This document shows, one piece after another, positions 34,520-43,143 of a stretch of 64,000 nucleotides of DNA; position 1 is the first letter of the stretch; every line of letters begins with the position of its first letter. The DNA is from Novosphingobium endophyticum. GTDB lineage: Bacteria; Pseudomonadota; Alphaproteobacteria; Sphingomonadales; Sphingomonadaceae. A model generated the notes under the pieces. That model saw only the letters and a program-made list of their open reading frames with translations. It did no database searches and had not been told where the DNA came from. The stretch spans positions 811-64,810 of the forward strand of contig NZ_BMHK01000018.1 of the NCBI RefSeq assembly GCF_014640675.1. Direction: 5' to 3'. A program made the position numbers and the translations under genes.

Positions 34520-35697
34520 CCCGCCTCCTCAACTGGCCGAGGCGGATCGAACCGACTGGAATAGAATGCAAAGTCCCTCTCCAGATCGGCGGATGCGATC
34601 CCGAAGTCTGCGACATCGTATTTGTGCGAGGGACGGTTGTCGCGCTTGTTGCTGTCAAGCCAGGCGCGCCACGCCGCATCATCCTGCGCGTCCGGAGCCA
34701 TGCCAGCGGCTTCGAAGACCTGCCGGGCCGCGCCGATCGGGTCGCTGAGCAGAGAGCGGTAGTTCACGTCGATGAACCGGTCTTCGGCACCGGCGCGGGC
34801 GTCCAGCATGTCGCAAAGCGAGCGATGCAGCCGCGCCGTCCAGTGTGCCGCCTGCTTGCAGGAGAAGTCGCTGTCGGTGTTGCCACCGGTTAGCGAGGCC
34901 ACCATGGAATACCAACTGCCCATGACGTGCTCGACGCGCCGGTGCGTCATCGCCATGACCGCATCGGGGAAGCATTCGAGGACTGTCTTAACGGCGGTGA
35001 GGTGGTGTGGCGATTTGAGGATCCACTTGTGCCCGCGCCGCGCGGGATCCTGCCATTGCAGAATTTTTAGCCAGTCGACGAGTTCCAGGTAGGCGTTGGT
35101 CTGGTCCGCTTCCAGCAGCCATTTGCCATAGCTGGGAACAAAGAGCATCGACTCGGGGATATTGGAAACGAAGGATTGCTCGATCAGCGTCAGTTCCTCG
35201 TCGTAGGCATAGGCGTCCATCGGGTGGATGGCATCGAAGCCGGAGGAGGATTCGATGAGTTGCCGCGCCAGCGCCTCGGCGTCGGCCTTGCGGGCGGCGA
35301 CATCTTGTGGATTCATCTCTCCGCGCGGAAGCGGGAATATCGTCTCCCACCAAAATGTCGCCGTTGCCTTAGGGGATGAGGCAAGGAGCCGTTGCAGCAT
35401 GGTGCTGCCGGTGCGGGGCAGGCCGACGATGACCACGCCTACGTCCACTTTTTCCTCGCTGATCTCTGGGTGGCGCTTCATCAGGTCCACCTTGCGGAGG
35501 CGATTCTCGAGCGCGTTCAACAATCGTCCGGCATGCGTTTTGACACCATTCGGGTTAAGATCCGCCTCCTCGACCATGGCATGCGTCAGCACCTCCAGGG
35601 GCTCGAGAAAGTGGTCTGGCCCAAAGTCCTGCAATCCCGTCGCGCGACAGGCCTGCCCCATCAGACGCCTGGGGGAAAGCGCATCCTCGTAACGCAT
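34516..35697 (-). CDS. Sulfotransferase family protein
   Basis: 393 residues with the PAPS 5'-phosphosulfate loop GLPRTGSTMLQRLL near residue 93 and a later KSPHH and HRR region that fit the 3'-phosphate site. The family transfers sulfate from PAPS to hydroxyls, but bacterial members in catabolic clusters often have unknown roles. Divergent from the NTF2-TonB operon, with a near-palindromic TTTGCGTA site between. First gene of the operon with the Coq4-like and NTF2-like genes. Confidence 0.85.
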   Translation of the reverse strand: MRYEDALSPRRLMGQACRATGLQDFGPDHFLEPLEVLTHAMVEEADLNPNGVKTHAGRLLNALENRLRKVDLMKRHPEISEEKVDVGVVIVGLPRTGSTMLQRLLASSPKATATFWWETIFPLPRGEMNPQDVAARKADAEALARQLIESSSGFDAIHPMDAYAYDEELTLIEQSFVSNIPESMLFVPSYGKWLLEADQTNAYLELVDWLKILQWQDPARRGHKWILKSPHHLTAVKTVLECFPDAVMAMTHRRVEHVMGSWYSMVASLTGGNTDSDFSCKQAAHWTARLHRSLCDMLDARAGAEDRFIDVNYRSLLSDPIGAARQVFEAAGMAPDAQDDAAWRAWLDSNKRDNRPSHKYDVADFGIASADLERDFAFYSSRFDPPRPVEEAG

Positions 35698-35723
35698 TTG
35701 TCAAATCCTGCCGGCTATAAACT

Positions 35724-35740
35724 TTCATTTGCGTAATGAA
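35724..35740. promoter_or_regulatory. TTTGCGTA operator-like site C (perfect palindrome)
   Basis: TTCATT-TGCGT-AATGAA: 6-base perfect arms around the five-base centre TGCGT. It lies 26 bases upstream of the sulfotransferase start, in the region shared with the divergent NTF2-like gene. It gives the clearest view of the dyad that underlies the other sites. Confidence 0.65.
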
Positions 35741-35815
35741 GCATGCTAAAATAGAACGCAATATGAAATCAAGAGTCGGGTCACCCCGATGGACTCGTTT
35801 TGAGGGAGAAATGTG

Positions 35816-36352
35816 ATGTCCTATCCCCGTCAAGAGGTCGAAGCCGCGATACAGGGGCTGCGCGAAGCCTTCGTGGAGGCCGAGCGCAGGAACCATTGGG
35901 CGTGGATCGCCGACGAATTCTACCATGAGGATGCAACCTATTTCTGCCCCTATGGCGGGTGCATGCCGGTGTTCGCGCGCAATCGCGATGAAATCCGCGC
36001 GACCCATTATGGGCGCGACATGGATGTCGGCTCCGGATGGACCGGCTGGAGTTTTCCGATCGTTGATTTCGCGGTGAACGGTGATCGCATCTTCAGTCGT
36101 TGGGTCAATCGCGGCCCGGGTAAGCGCCCTGACGGCACCTTTTACGAGACGGAGGGTGTAAGCTTCATCACTTATGGCGGAGGGGGCAAGTTCTCCTCGC
36201 AGTATGACCTGTTCGACATCGGCCATCAGATGAAGCTGTGCGATGAACTGAAGGAGGCGGGCTTGCTCGACGAAGCGCTGGAGCGCGAATGGGTTGGGCC
36301 GATGAAGCGCAGGATCATCGACAGCCTGATGCAAGGCATTCAGCCGGCCTGA
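35816..36352 (+). CDS. NTF2/SnoaL-like protein
   Basis: 178 residues from the ATG at 35816 (a GTG three bases earlier is possible), behind GAGGGAGAA. The helical start VEAAIQGLREAFVEAERRNHW and the sheet with DATYFCPYGG, FSRWVNRGPGKR and FSSQYDLFDIG fit the NTF2-like fold of polyketide cyclases, dehydratases and isomerases. It precedes a TonB receptor by 69 bases. It differs in length from the three other NTF2-like proteins in the island, so it is not a simple copy. Confidence 0.75.
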   Translation: MSYPRQEVEAAIQGLREAFVEAERRNHWAWIADEFYHEDATYFCPYGGCMPVFARNRDEIRATHYGRDMDVGSGWTGWSFPIVDFAVNGDRIFSRWVNRGPGKRPDGTFYETEGVSFITYGGGGKFSSQYDLFDIGHQMKLCDELKEAGLLDEALEREWVGPMKRRIIDSLMQGIQPA

Positions 36353-36421
36353 AGAGCGGGCGAAGGGGCATCGCGGCGATCGCGGCGCCCCGGCAAAAAA
36401 TAAGAAAGTGGAGGAAAAAGG

Positions 36422-38653
36422 ATGAGGTTCAACGCATATCGCGCGTCGGCTCTTGGATCTGCTGCTCTGTTCTGGCTCGTTGCCGCAGGCCCGGCATTGG
36501 CGCAGGAGACGACGGGCAAGTCCCGGGATGAGGGCGTGCCCGAAATCGTCGTGACCGCCACCAAGACTGGCGAAACCAACCTGCAGTCGACACCCTTGGC
36601 CGTGACGGCGTTGAGCGGCGAGGAACTGTCGGCCCGCGGCGTGCGAGACATTCAGGATCTCAAGTCCTACGTGCCCAGTTTGCAGGTTTCCGATCTCAGC
36701 GGATACACGCAGCTCTATCTGCGCGGGATCGGATCGAACATCGTATTCATCGGGTCCGATCCCAGCACGACCATCCACCTCGACGGTGTCTACCTGGCTC
36801 GGCCTCTAAGCTATCTGAATGACTTCCTCGATGTTGAACGGGTGGAGGTGCTGCGCGGTCCGCAGGGTACACTCTATGGACGCAACTCGGTCGGCGGCAC
36901 GATCAATGTGGTTTCACGGCGTCCCAGCCGGGAGTTGGATGCCGAGTTCCAGGGCGTTTACGGGACTTACGATCGCTATGCCGCGCAAAGCTATCTTTCC
37001 GGCGCCATTGGCATGGGCGACGTGGCTGCAAGCCTCGCATTCGACGTTTCCGGGCATGGGGCCTTCCGGGAAAACGTCTCGACCGGAAACGATGTGGAGG
37101 ACCTGAAGTCGCGCGGGGTCAAGGGGCAGGTGCTGATCCCGTTCGCATCAGGTGAACTGACTCTGCGGGGGGACTATTCGCGGCAAACTGGCGCCATGGG
37201 AGCCTATCCCAAGCTGATCGGACCTGTCGGCGTTCCGCTCGACGATTCGATTCTGGGTGATGCCGACAAGGTATCCATGGATGGCGACAACCATTCCGTC
37301 TTCGAGAACTTCGGGGTGGCGGCCGAGCTCAATCTGGATCTCGCCGAAGGTATCACGCTGCGGTCGCTTTCGGCATGGCGCGGGTTCGATGGCTCGATCG
37401 AGGCCGATGCCGATTCCAGTTCCATCCCGCTGTTTCGCAACCTGATCGCACCGATTCGACAGCGCCAGGTGAGCGAGGAACTGAGCCTCGTGGGCAAGAG
37501 CGACCGGATCGACTGGATCGTGGGGGCCTACTACTTCCACGAACGCAACCGCGAGCCGCTGACTCTGACGATCTTTCCTTTCGGCGTGTCTCACGTTCAA
37601 CGCCCGCTGCTCAAGGCGCGGTCGCTGGCCGCGTTCGGGCAGGTCGAATTTCACATGACCGAAGCGCTCTCGGCGATCGCGGGTCTGCGCTATACCGCAG
37701 AGCGCAAGGACTACATGCTCGCGGATCGTTTTACCGCGTCGATCTCGCCCGATCCCGATGAGGCGGCGGCGGCGTTCCCTGTCTCGGGAGTGCCGGGAAT
37801 TCCCGACCCCTTTGTCGTCGACGCACGAAGGCGCGACAATGCGCTGACGCCGCGCTTCGGAGTGAATTACAAACCGGCGTCCAATGTTCTCATCTACGCC
37901 TCGGCCACGCGCGGCTTCAAGAGCGGCGGTTTCGACTACGGCGCCAACAATGCTCTCGATGCCTCGACCGGTTATGGGCCGGAAAAGCTCTGGTCCTATG
38001 AAGCCGGTATCAAGAGCGACTGGCTAGGCAACAAGTTGCGCGTCAACGCGACGGGCTTCTACTATGACTACACCGACTTGCAGGTGCAGAGCTTTGTTCA
38101 GATGGGCGCGTCATTCGGCGCTCGTACGCAGAACGCGGCGACGGCGCGCGTCAAAGGCGTCGAACTCGAGCTTGCCGCGCGGCCCGTCGCTGGCCTCCAG
38201 TTGTTTGCCAACGTCGCTTATCTCGATGCTTACTATCGCGAGTATGTGAACGCCTTTGTGCCGACTTTTGGTACGTTCGACGCGTCGGGCAAGCGGCTGA
38301 ACAATGCGCCCAGATGGTCCGCGACGTTCGGCGGCAACTACCGCTTCGATCTCGCCGAGGCGGGCACATTGGATCTGGGCCTTGATATGCACACCCAGTC
38401 CACGGTCTACTTCACGGCTGCGAACGATGGCGTCGCTGGCGTGACGTCCTATCTCGAACAGCAGGACGGGTATTCGGTGCTCAATGGCCGGATTGGCTGG
38501 ACCAGTGAGAATGGCAAGCTCGGCTTCAGCCTGATCGGCACGAACCTCACCGACAAGACCTATTATCTGGGGACCGCGAACTATACGCCGGCGATTGCCG
38601 CCCGGTTGGGGCGCCCGCGCGAGGTTTTCGCACAGGTCATGCTCAAGTACTGA
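36422..38653 (+). CDS. TonB-dependent outer-membrane receptor
   Basis: 743 residues behind GGAGG. Signal peptide ending ALAQ, TonB box PEIVVTATK, plug with LYLRGIGSN and VLRGPQGTLYGRNSVGG, and a barrel ending in Tyr (VFAQVMLKY). It differs from the two other receptors, which are more alike and end in Phe, so it may import a different compound or intermediate. It follows an NTF2-like gene and converges with the SDR at 38700. Confidence 0.95.
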   Translation: MRFNAYRASALGSAALFWLVAAGPALAQETTGKSRDEGVPEIVVTATKTGETNLQSTPLAVTALSGEELSARGVRDIQDLKSYVPSLQVSDLSGYTQLYLRGIGSNIVFIGSDPSTTIHLDGVYLARPLSYLNDFLDVERVEVLRGPQGTLYGRNSVGGTINVVSRRPSRELDAEFQGVYGTYDRYAAQSYLSGAIGMGDVAASLAFDVSGHGAFRENVSTGNDVEDLKSRGVKGQVLIPFASGELTLRGDYSRQTGAMGAYPKLIGPVGVPLDDSILGDADKVSMDGDNHSVFENFGVAAELNLDLAEGITLRSLSAWRGFDGSIEADADSSSIPLFRNLIAPIRQRQVSEELSLVGKSDRIDWIVGAYYFHERNREPLTLTIFPFGVSHVQRPLLKARSLAAFGQVEFHMTEALSAIAGLRYTAERKDYMLADRFTASISPDPDEAAAAFPVSGVPGIPDPFVVDARRRDNALTPRFGVNYKPASNVLIYASATRGFKSGGFDYGANNALDASTGYGPEKLWSYEAGIKSDWLGNKLRVNATGFYYDYTDLQVQSFVQMGASFGARTQNAATARVKGVELELAARPVAGLQLFANVAYLDAYYREYVNAFVPTFGTFDASGKRLNNAPRWSATFGGNYRFDLAEAGTLDLGLDMHTQSTVYFTAANDGVAGVTSYLEQQDGYSVLNGRIGWTSENGKLGFSLIGTNLTDKTYYLGTANYTPAIAARLGRPREVFAQVMLKY

Positions 38654-38659
38654 GGAAGG

Positions 38660-38690
38660 CGCGCCGCTGGTTCGGTTCCCGGCGGCGCCC
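38660..38690. terminator. GC-rich hairpin between convergent genes
   Basis: GCGCCGCTGG and CCCGGCGGCGC can pair across a short loop between the TonB receptor and SDR stops. There is no long T tract. Candidate bidirectional terminator. Confidence 0.4.
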
Positions 38691-38699
38691 CCCCGTTCG

Positions 38700-39680
38700 T
38701 CAACGGTCCAGGAAGGTTCTTCTCACGGCCGAGGTCAGTTCCGGGTCCTTGCCAGCCGCATTCATGACGATTTGCATGATTTCTTCGGCCACGGGCGTCT
38801 CATCCGCCGATGATGGGTTGCCAGGCGCATCGACAAGAGCGTCGGGGCCGGGCAGGCCCACGATCGCGCGAAGCGCAAGGGCGCGGACCTCGTATGGCGC
38901 CGCCCCCTTCAACGCCGCGAAGATCTGCGAATCCTCACCGATCTGTTGCCGGAAGGGAATGCTGTCGTTGCATACCGCCTCGACCAGGCTTGCCGCGCCG
39001 CGCGCGGGATCACGGCCCCAGCGATCGAGATTGCTTATGCCCGGCATCGCGGCCTGGATCAGCGGAGCATAGGCGCTCTCTTCGGCCTGGACGAATTCGA
39101 CGTTGCCGGCAAACTCGGTGCGATGGGCACCGGGCTGCAGCACGGCGACCTCGATGCCGAACGGCGCGAGTTCCATGGCAAGACCTTCCGCCCAGCCTTC
39201 CAGTGCCCATTTCGAGGCGGCATAAAGCGAAAGGAAGGGGTGAGGGGAGTTCACTGCGTTGCTGGTGACAATGATGATGCGGCCGCTCCTGGCCTTGCGC
39301 ATGGCGGGAAGGACGGCGCGGGTTACGCCGAGCGCTCCGAAGAAGTTCGTATCCATCTGCTGGCGGCACTGGGCGTCGCTGTAATCCTCGAACGCGCCCA
39401 TGATCGAATAGCCGGCATTGTTGAGCAGCACGTCCAGCGTACCGCCGGTCCGCACAAGCACCGTTTCGACGGCGCTTTCGATGGAGTCCGGAGATGTCAC
39501 GTCCAGTTCGACGGGAACGATCTGCCCGCCGCAGTCTGAGGGCAGTGCGATTTCGGTGAGAGCGGTGGCCTTCGCCAGGTTGCGCATTGAGGCAAACACC
39601 AGCCAGCCCTTTGCGGCCAGCTCGATGGCGGCAAGGCGCCCGAAGCCGGTTGAGGCCCCGGTAATGAGCACCGATTTCAT
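38700..39680 (-). CDS. SDR-family oxidoreductase
   Basis: 326 residues from the ATG at 39680, 8 bases after GGAGG. TGASTGFG cofactor motif, NNAG, Ser in VTSNAV, YAASK. The length and the C-terminal helical extension resemble retinol/17-beta-hydroxysteroid-dehydrogenase-like SDRs. It is the last gene of the operon with the NTF2-like and KstD-like genes, which fits work on a hydroxysteroid-like substrate, though this is inferred. Confidence 0.9.
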   Translation of the reverse strand: MKSVLITGASTGFGRLAAIELAAKGWLVFASMRNLAKATALTEIALPSDCGGQIVPVELDVTSPDSIESAVETVLVRTGGTLDVLLNNAGYSIMGAFEDYSDAQCRQQMDTNFFGALGVTRAVLPAMRKARSGRIIIVTSNAVNSPHPFLSLYAASKWALEGWAEGLAMELAPFGIEVAVLQPGAHRTEFAGNVEFVQAEESAYAPLIQAAMPGISNLDRWGRDPARGAASLVEAVCNDSIPFRQQIGEDSQIFAALKGAAPYEVRALALRAIVGLPGPDALVDAPGNPSSADETPVAEEIMQIVMNAAGKDPELTSAVRRTFLDR

Positions 39681-39746
39681 GGCATGATCCTCCAAATGCG
39701 GGCGATGACGATCGAGCAGCCCCTTCCCGCCTCGAGTGTGATGCTG

Positions 39747-41462
39747 TCAGTTCGCGGCGCCGCCCCGCAGGGGCTCCGCGCCGACCGCATCGAGTGCGGA
39801 CAGGTATCCGAAGGTCATGGCCGGGGCGAGTGTGGAGCCCGCGCCGGGGTAGGCCGGCCCCATGACCGAAGCGGAGTTGTTGCCGATCGCGTAAAGCCTT
39901 TCGATGACCCGGCCGGACGTGTCGAGAACGCGGCCTTTCTCGTCGGTCAACAGTCCTCCCTTGGTGCCGATATCGCCGGGATAGACGCGCAACGCGTAGA
40001 ACGGCGGCTTGTCGATCGGCGCGAGGTTTGGATTGGGCGCAACCGACTGGTCTCCATAATACCTGTCGTATGGCGCCGATCCTCGTCCGAAATCGGCATC
40101 CACACCGCTTCGGGCGTAGTCGTTGACTTTCGTCACCGTCGTCTCCAGGCGGACCGGATCCACTCCCATCTTCCGCGCAAGATCGGCTATGCTCGACGCT
40201 TTGTGATACATGGATCTGACCTTGCGGGGCAGCATCCAGTCGGGAAACACCGGAAGCAGTGGTCCCATCGGGTATTTCCTGCGGAAGCGGGCGTCGAGGA
40301 TGATCCACGACGGCACCGAACGCGCTTCGGGCCGGTCGGCGGTGATCATGGCCTTGCCGGCGATGTCGTAGCTGCGCGCCTCGTTCATGTAGCGCTCGCC
40401 GATCTGATTGACGATGATGTTACCCGGCAGCGCGCGTTCGTAGAACAGCGGGCGTCCCCTCTGTTCGCCCGGGACGCGCACGGTTGGGGCCCACCACGCC
40501 TCGTCCATCAGGTCCAGGGCGGCTCCGATCTCGATGCCCGCGCGGATGGCGTCGCCGGTGTTGTGCACTTGTCCCGCTGACCATTCCGGTTCGCTTTCGC
40601 CCGGAAGATAACGGTCGCGCATCTCCTTGTTTCGTTCGAAGCCGCCGGCGCCGAGGATGACGCCTTTCGCGGCACGGACGCGAAGCTCCTTGCCTTCGTG
40701 GCGGATCACCGCGCCTTCGACGGCCCCTTCGCCGTCGCGGATCAATCGGACGAGCGGCGACTGGAGCCACGTTTCCGCGCCGTGCCGGTTCAGCGCGATC
40801 TTGAGATGTCCTGCAATGGCGTTGCCGAAAACGAGAAAGCGGCTGCGTCTGGAACGCAGGCGTTGCGGGATGTCGCTGTAATACCGCCACAGGACCTTGG
40901 CCATGGTCTTCATCCAGCCCGGCCCGCGCGTGATCATCGGCGCGGCTTCCATGGTCGTCCAGGGGATGAAGCCGAACAGCGTCGCCGATGGATGGGTGGG
41001 GCGCATGGTAGCGAAGTCTTGCTCGGGCAGGTTGCTCGCGTGCAGCGTATTCGTCTCGTGGCTGCGATACCCCATTTTGCCGCCCGGCTTCTCGGCCTGG
41101 TAATCGGTATAGGGGATGGCAATGAAGCGCAGATCGCTCACGCTTTCGACATAGCGCACCATGATCCGGGCATGATCGACGAAGGCCCTGATGCGCTGAT
41201 CGCTGACGGTGTTGCCGACCAGGCCCTTGATATAGGTAAAGGCTTCTTCGGCGCTGTCGGACTGCCCCTGCGCACGCGCGGAATCGCTGTCGGGTATCCA
41301 GACGCCGCCGCCGGAGGTGGCGGACGTTCCGCCGTAAAGGTCGCTCTTTTCGACGATCAGCGTCTTTGCACCGTGCGCGGCGGCGGTCGCGGCCGCGACC
41401 ATCGCCCCGGCCCCGGTGCCGATCACCAGCACGTCGACCTCTTTGTCCCAGGGATCGTTCAT
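39747..41462 (-). CDS. KstD-like FAD-dependent dehydrogenase (3-ketosteroid dehydrogenase family)
   Basis: 571 residues. N-terminal FAD motif GTGAGAMVAA followed by VEKSDLYGGTSATSGGGVWIP, and a C-terminal AYPGAGSTLAPAMTFGY, where Tyr538 and Gly542 match the catalytic Tyr and Gly of 3-ketosteroid-1-dehydrogenase. Members introduce a ring double bond next to a ketone using FAD and pass electrons to the respiratory chain. The gene overlaps the upstream NTF2-like gene by four bases. Fumarate-reductase-like relatives share the fold, so delta-1 versus another position cannot be decided here. Confidence 0.85.
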   Translation of the reverse strand: MNDPWDKEVDVLVIGTGAGAMVAAATAAAHGAKTLIVEKSDLYGGTSATSGGGVWIPDSDSARAQGQSDSAEEAFTYIKGLVGNTVSDQRIRAFVDHARIMVRYVESVSDLRFIAIPYTDYQAEKPGGKMGYRSHETNTLHASNLPEQDFATMRPTHPSATLFGFIPWTTMEAAPMITRGPGWMKTMAKVLWRYYSDIPQRLRSRRSRFLVFGNAIAGHLKIALNRHGAETWLQSPLVRLIRDGEGAVEGAVIRHEGKELRVRAAKGVILGAGGFERNKEMRDRYLPGESEPEWSAGQVHNTGDAIRAGIEIGAALDLMDEAWWAPTVRVPGEQRGRPLFYERALPGNIIVNQIGERYMNEARSYDIAGKAMITADRPEARSVPSWIILDARFRRKYPMGPLLPVFPDWMLPRKVRSMYHKASSIADLARKMGVDPVRLETTVTKVNDYARSGVDADFGRGSAPYDRYYGDQSVAPNPNLAPIDKPPFYALRVYPGDIGTKGGLLTDEKGRVLDTSGRVIERLYAIGNNSASVMGPAYPGAGSTLAPAMTFGYLSALDAVGAEPLRGGAAN

Positions 41463-41905
41463 GGCGTGGCCGCCTGGTTGGAAAAGCCCAAACCATAGGC
41501 CTCAATGATCGGGAGGGGATTCACGTATTCGCGCCAATACGTGACAAGGTCGCCATCAAACCTGAGGATACCCAGATAGTCGTTCGCGTATGGCTGTCCG
41601 GACGGCAATACGGTGTCCGACCTGTATTCGACGATCAGCATGTCACTGTCGACAAGATCGTAGAAACGCTGGACCTTGTGGAAATAGCCGTCGCAGCTTG
41701 CCATGCCGTCCCGCGAAATATCGATGAACCGGTCGCGCCCTTTTACCTCGCTGGGAAATTCCCTGAGCGGCAAATACGGCCAGTCGAACACCGCATCTTC
41801 ATGCACATAGCGGGCAAAGGTATCGAAGTCCTTGCATCCGTACGCTGTGATCATGGCTGTAAACAGCGTCCTGAGCTGTTGCCTGCGGGAATCGAGCACA
41901 GTCAT
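41459..41905 (-). CDS. NTF2/SnoaL-like protein
   Basis: 148 residues with FTAMITAYGCKDFDTFARYVHEDAVFDWPY, a SnoaL-like start, and a sheet ending VTYWREYVNPLPIIEAYG, as in phenazine-biosynthesis and ketosteroid-isomerase-like proteins. It overlaps the KstD-like gene by four bases, so an isomerase or dehydratase step on the same ring system is plausible. Two TTTGCGTA-type sites lie in its promoter region. Confidence 0.8.
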   Translation of the reverse strand: MTVLDSRRQQLRTLFTAMITAYGCKDFDTFARYVHEDAVFDWPYLPLREFPSEVKGRDRFIDISRDGMASCDGYFHKVQRFYDLVDSDMLIVEYRSDTVLPSGQPYANDYLGILRFDGDLVTYWREYVNPLPIIEAYGLGFSNQAATP

Positions 41906-41951
41906 TCATCCTCCTCAAACCGAGAATGTCTGTCCAACGCAGGTCAATGTC

Positions 41952-41963
41952 AACGCAAAACGA
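41952..41963 (-). promoter_or_regulatory. TTTGCGT half-site near site D
   Basis: AACGCAAAACGA reads on the minus strand as TCGTTTTGCGTT, close to the TTTGCGTA core. It lies 23 bases from site D in opposite orientation, so the two may be bound together. Confidence 0.4.
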
Positions 41964-41983
41964 AGATAGATCGTAAAAAAATA

Positions 41984-42000
41984 ACGATTTGCGTAATCAT
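41984..42000 (+). promoter_or_regulatory. TTTGCGTA operator-like site D
   Basis: ACGATTTGCGTAATCAT, with perfect arms GATT and AATC around TGCGT. It lies between the Lrp/AsnC pair and the NTF2-KstD-SDR operon and overlaps the regulator's stop codon. Confidence 0.6.
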
Positions 42001-42464
42001 GCCACTATGTGTGTGACGCGGTAGTCGTGCTTGATCAGGCGATGTGCGAGCTCATAGCGAATGGCCGCGACCCCGGGAATTTTGTCGATAGTGTTATGAA
42101 GAAACTCGGCAAGGTGGCCCGGATCGCGCACCCACGTGATGGCGAGGATGTCTGCGCGGCCGACGAGGGACGCTACGTACGTGACATCGTCCAGCGCGGA
42201 AAGGGCATCGAGCACTTCCTGGAACGGATGGCTCGTGTCCACCGTGATCCAAAGATAGGCGATCAGGGGTTCAGCATCCTGATCGTAACTGGTGATCGCG
42301 AGAACTTCGATAGCGCGTTCTTCCATCAGGCGCTTGAGGCGTTGTCGTACCGTGCCCTCGGCAACATTCAGTTCGCGCGCGATTTCGCGATTGCTCTGGC
42401 GGGCGTCGATGCTCAGGTGCTCCAGGATCTTGCGATCCATTTCGCTGAATTCGATCTCCTTCAT
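41997..42464 (-). CDS. Lrp/AsnC-family regulator
   Basis: 155 residues: N-terminal winged helix (MDRKILEHLSIDARQSNREIARELNVAEGTVRQRLKRL in outline, residues 8-46) and a C-terminal RAM ligand domain (LIAYLWITVDTS, DVTYVASLVGRADILAITWV). Such regulators form octamers and bind dyad sites of A/T-rich type. The gene overlaps the preceding regulator by four bases. The pair sits between the KstD operon and a three-SDR operon, both with TTTGCGTA-like sites. Confidence 0.9.
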   Translation of the reverse strand: MKEIEFSEMDRKILEHLSIDARQSNREIARELNVAEGTVRQRLKRLMEERAIEVLAITSYDQDAEPLIAYLWITVDTSHPFQEVLDALSALDDVTYVASLVGRADILAITWVRDPGHLAEFLHNTIDKIPGVAAIRYELAHRLIKHDYRVTHIVA

Positions 42465-42937
42465 TCGAAGCTACCCCAGGGCTGTACGTATTTGACGACT
42501 TTCGTGGCAAGAGCCTTCTCCAGTCCGGAAATGCCGTCAATCGATGCGATTGTGTTGGTCAAAAGATCGTCCAGGGCGTCCATGGTCCTTGCGATCACCT
42601 GGATTTCAAGGTCATTGCGGCCGATGACCACCAGGATTGAGATGATTTCCGGGATCTTGAGCAGATCCGCTGCGACATCGTCGATAGCACGACCCCGGAT
42701 TTTTACGCCTACAACAGCTGTGAACGGATATCCCGAAGCGCCGAGGTCAACCCGCGCGACCACCCGCATGGCTCCCGACTTCTCAAGTTTGCGCAGCCGG
42801 CTCCGGATCGTTGCTTCATTGATCGAGAGGCGCTCGGCCATTGCGCGGAACGGCATGCGGCCGTCTTCACGCAACAGCCCAAGAATAGCTTCGTCAGTTG
42901 CGTCAATTTGCCGCCTTATGGGTGTATCCTTTCGCAT
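42461..42937 (-). CDS. Lrp/AsnC-family regulator
   Basis: 158 residues from the ATG at 42937. Helix-turn-helix in the stretch from ATDEAILGLLREDGRMPF to IRSRLRKLEKSG, then a RAM domain (FTAVVGVKIRG, IISILVVIGRNDLEIQVIA). Divergent from the SDR operon at 43144. It is not a recent copy of its partner. Overlapping tandem pairs of this family suggest hetero-oligomers or two ligands. Confidence 0.9.
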   Translation of the reverse strand: MRKDTPIRRQIDATDEAILGLLREDGRMPFRAMAERLSINEATIRSRLRKLEKSGAMRVVARVDLGASGYPFTAVVGVKIRGRAIDDVAADLLKIPEIISILVVIGRNDLEIQVIARTMDALDDLLTNTIASIDGISGLEKALATKVVKYVQPWGSFE

Positions 42938-43038
42938 TTGGCAAACGGCTACGAGAATGGAGGGTGCGAAGCAACGGGCATTCTTCACCTGGATCAAACC
43001 GCGTCTGGCAACAAAAGTCGATTGATCATCGCACTGAT

Positions 43039-43053
43039 AATGCGCAAAACGAC
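43039..43053 (-). promoter_or_regulatory. Variant TTTGCGCA site
   Basis: AATGCGCAAAACGAC reads on the minus strand as GTCGTTTTGCGCATT, a one-base variant of the TTTGCGTA core with a related left arm. It lies in the divergent region between the regulator pair and the SDR operon. Confidence 0.4.
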
Positions 43054-43143
43054 ATCTATATGATGCAATATGTTCGATGTGCGTGTCGACAAGCTCAATA
43101 GCCTCTGCAATCTATGGGTTGTCTGTGAATTGGGAGAGATGTG

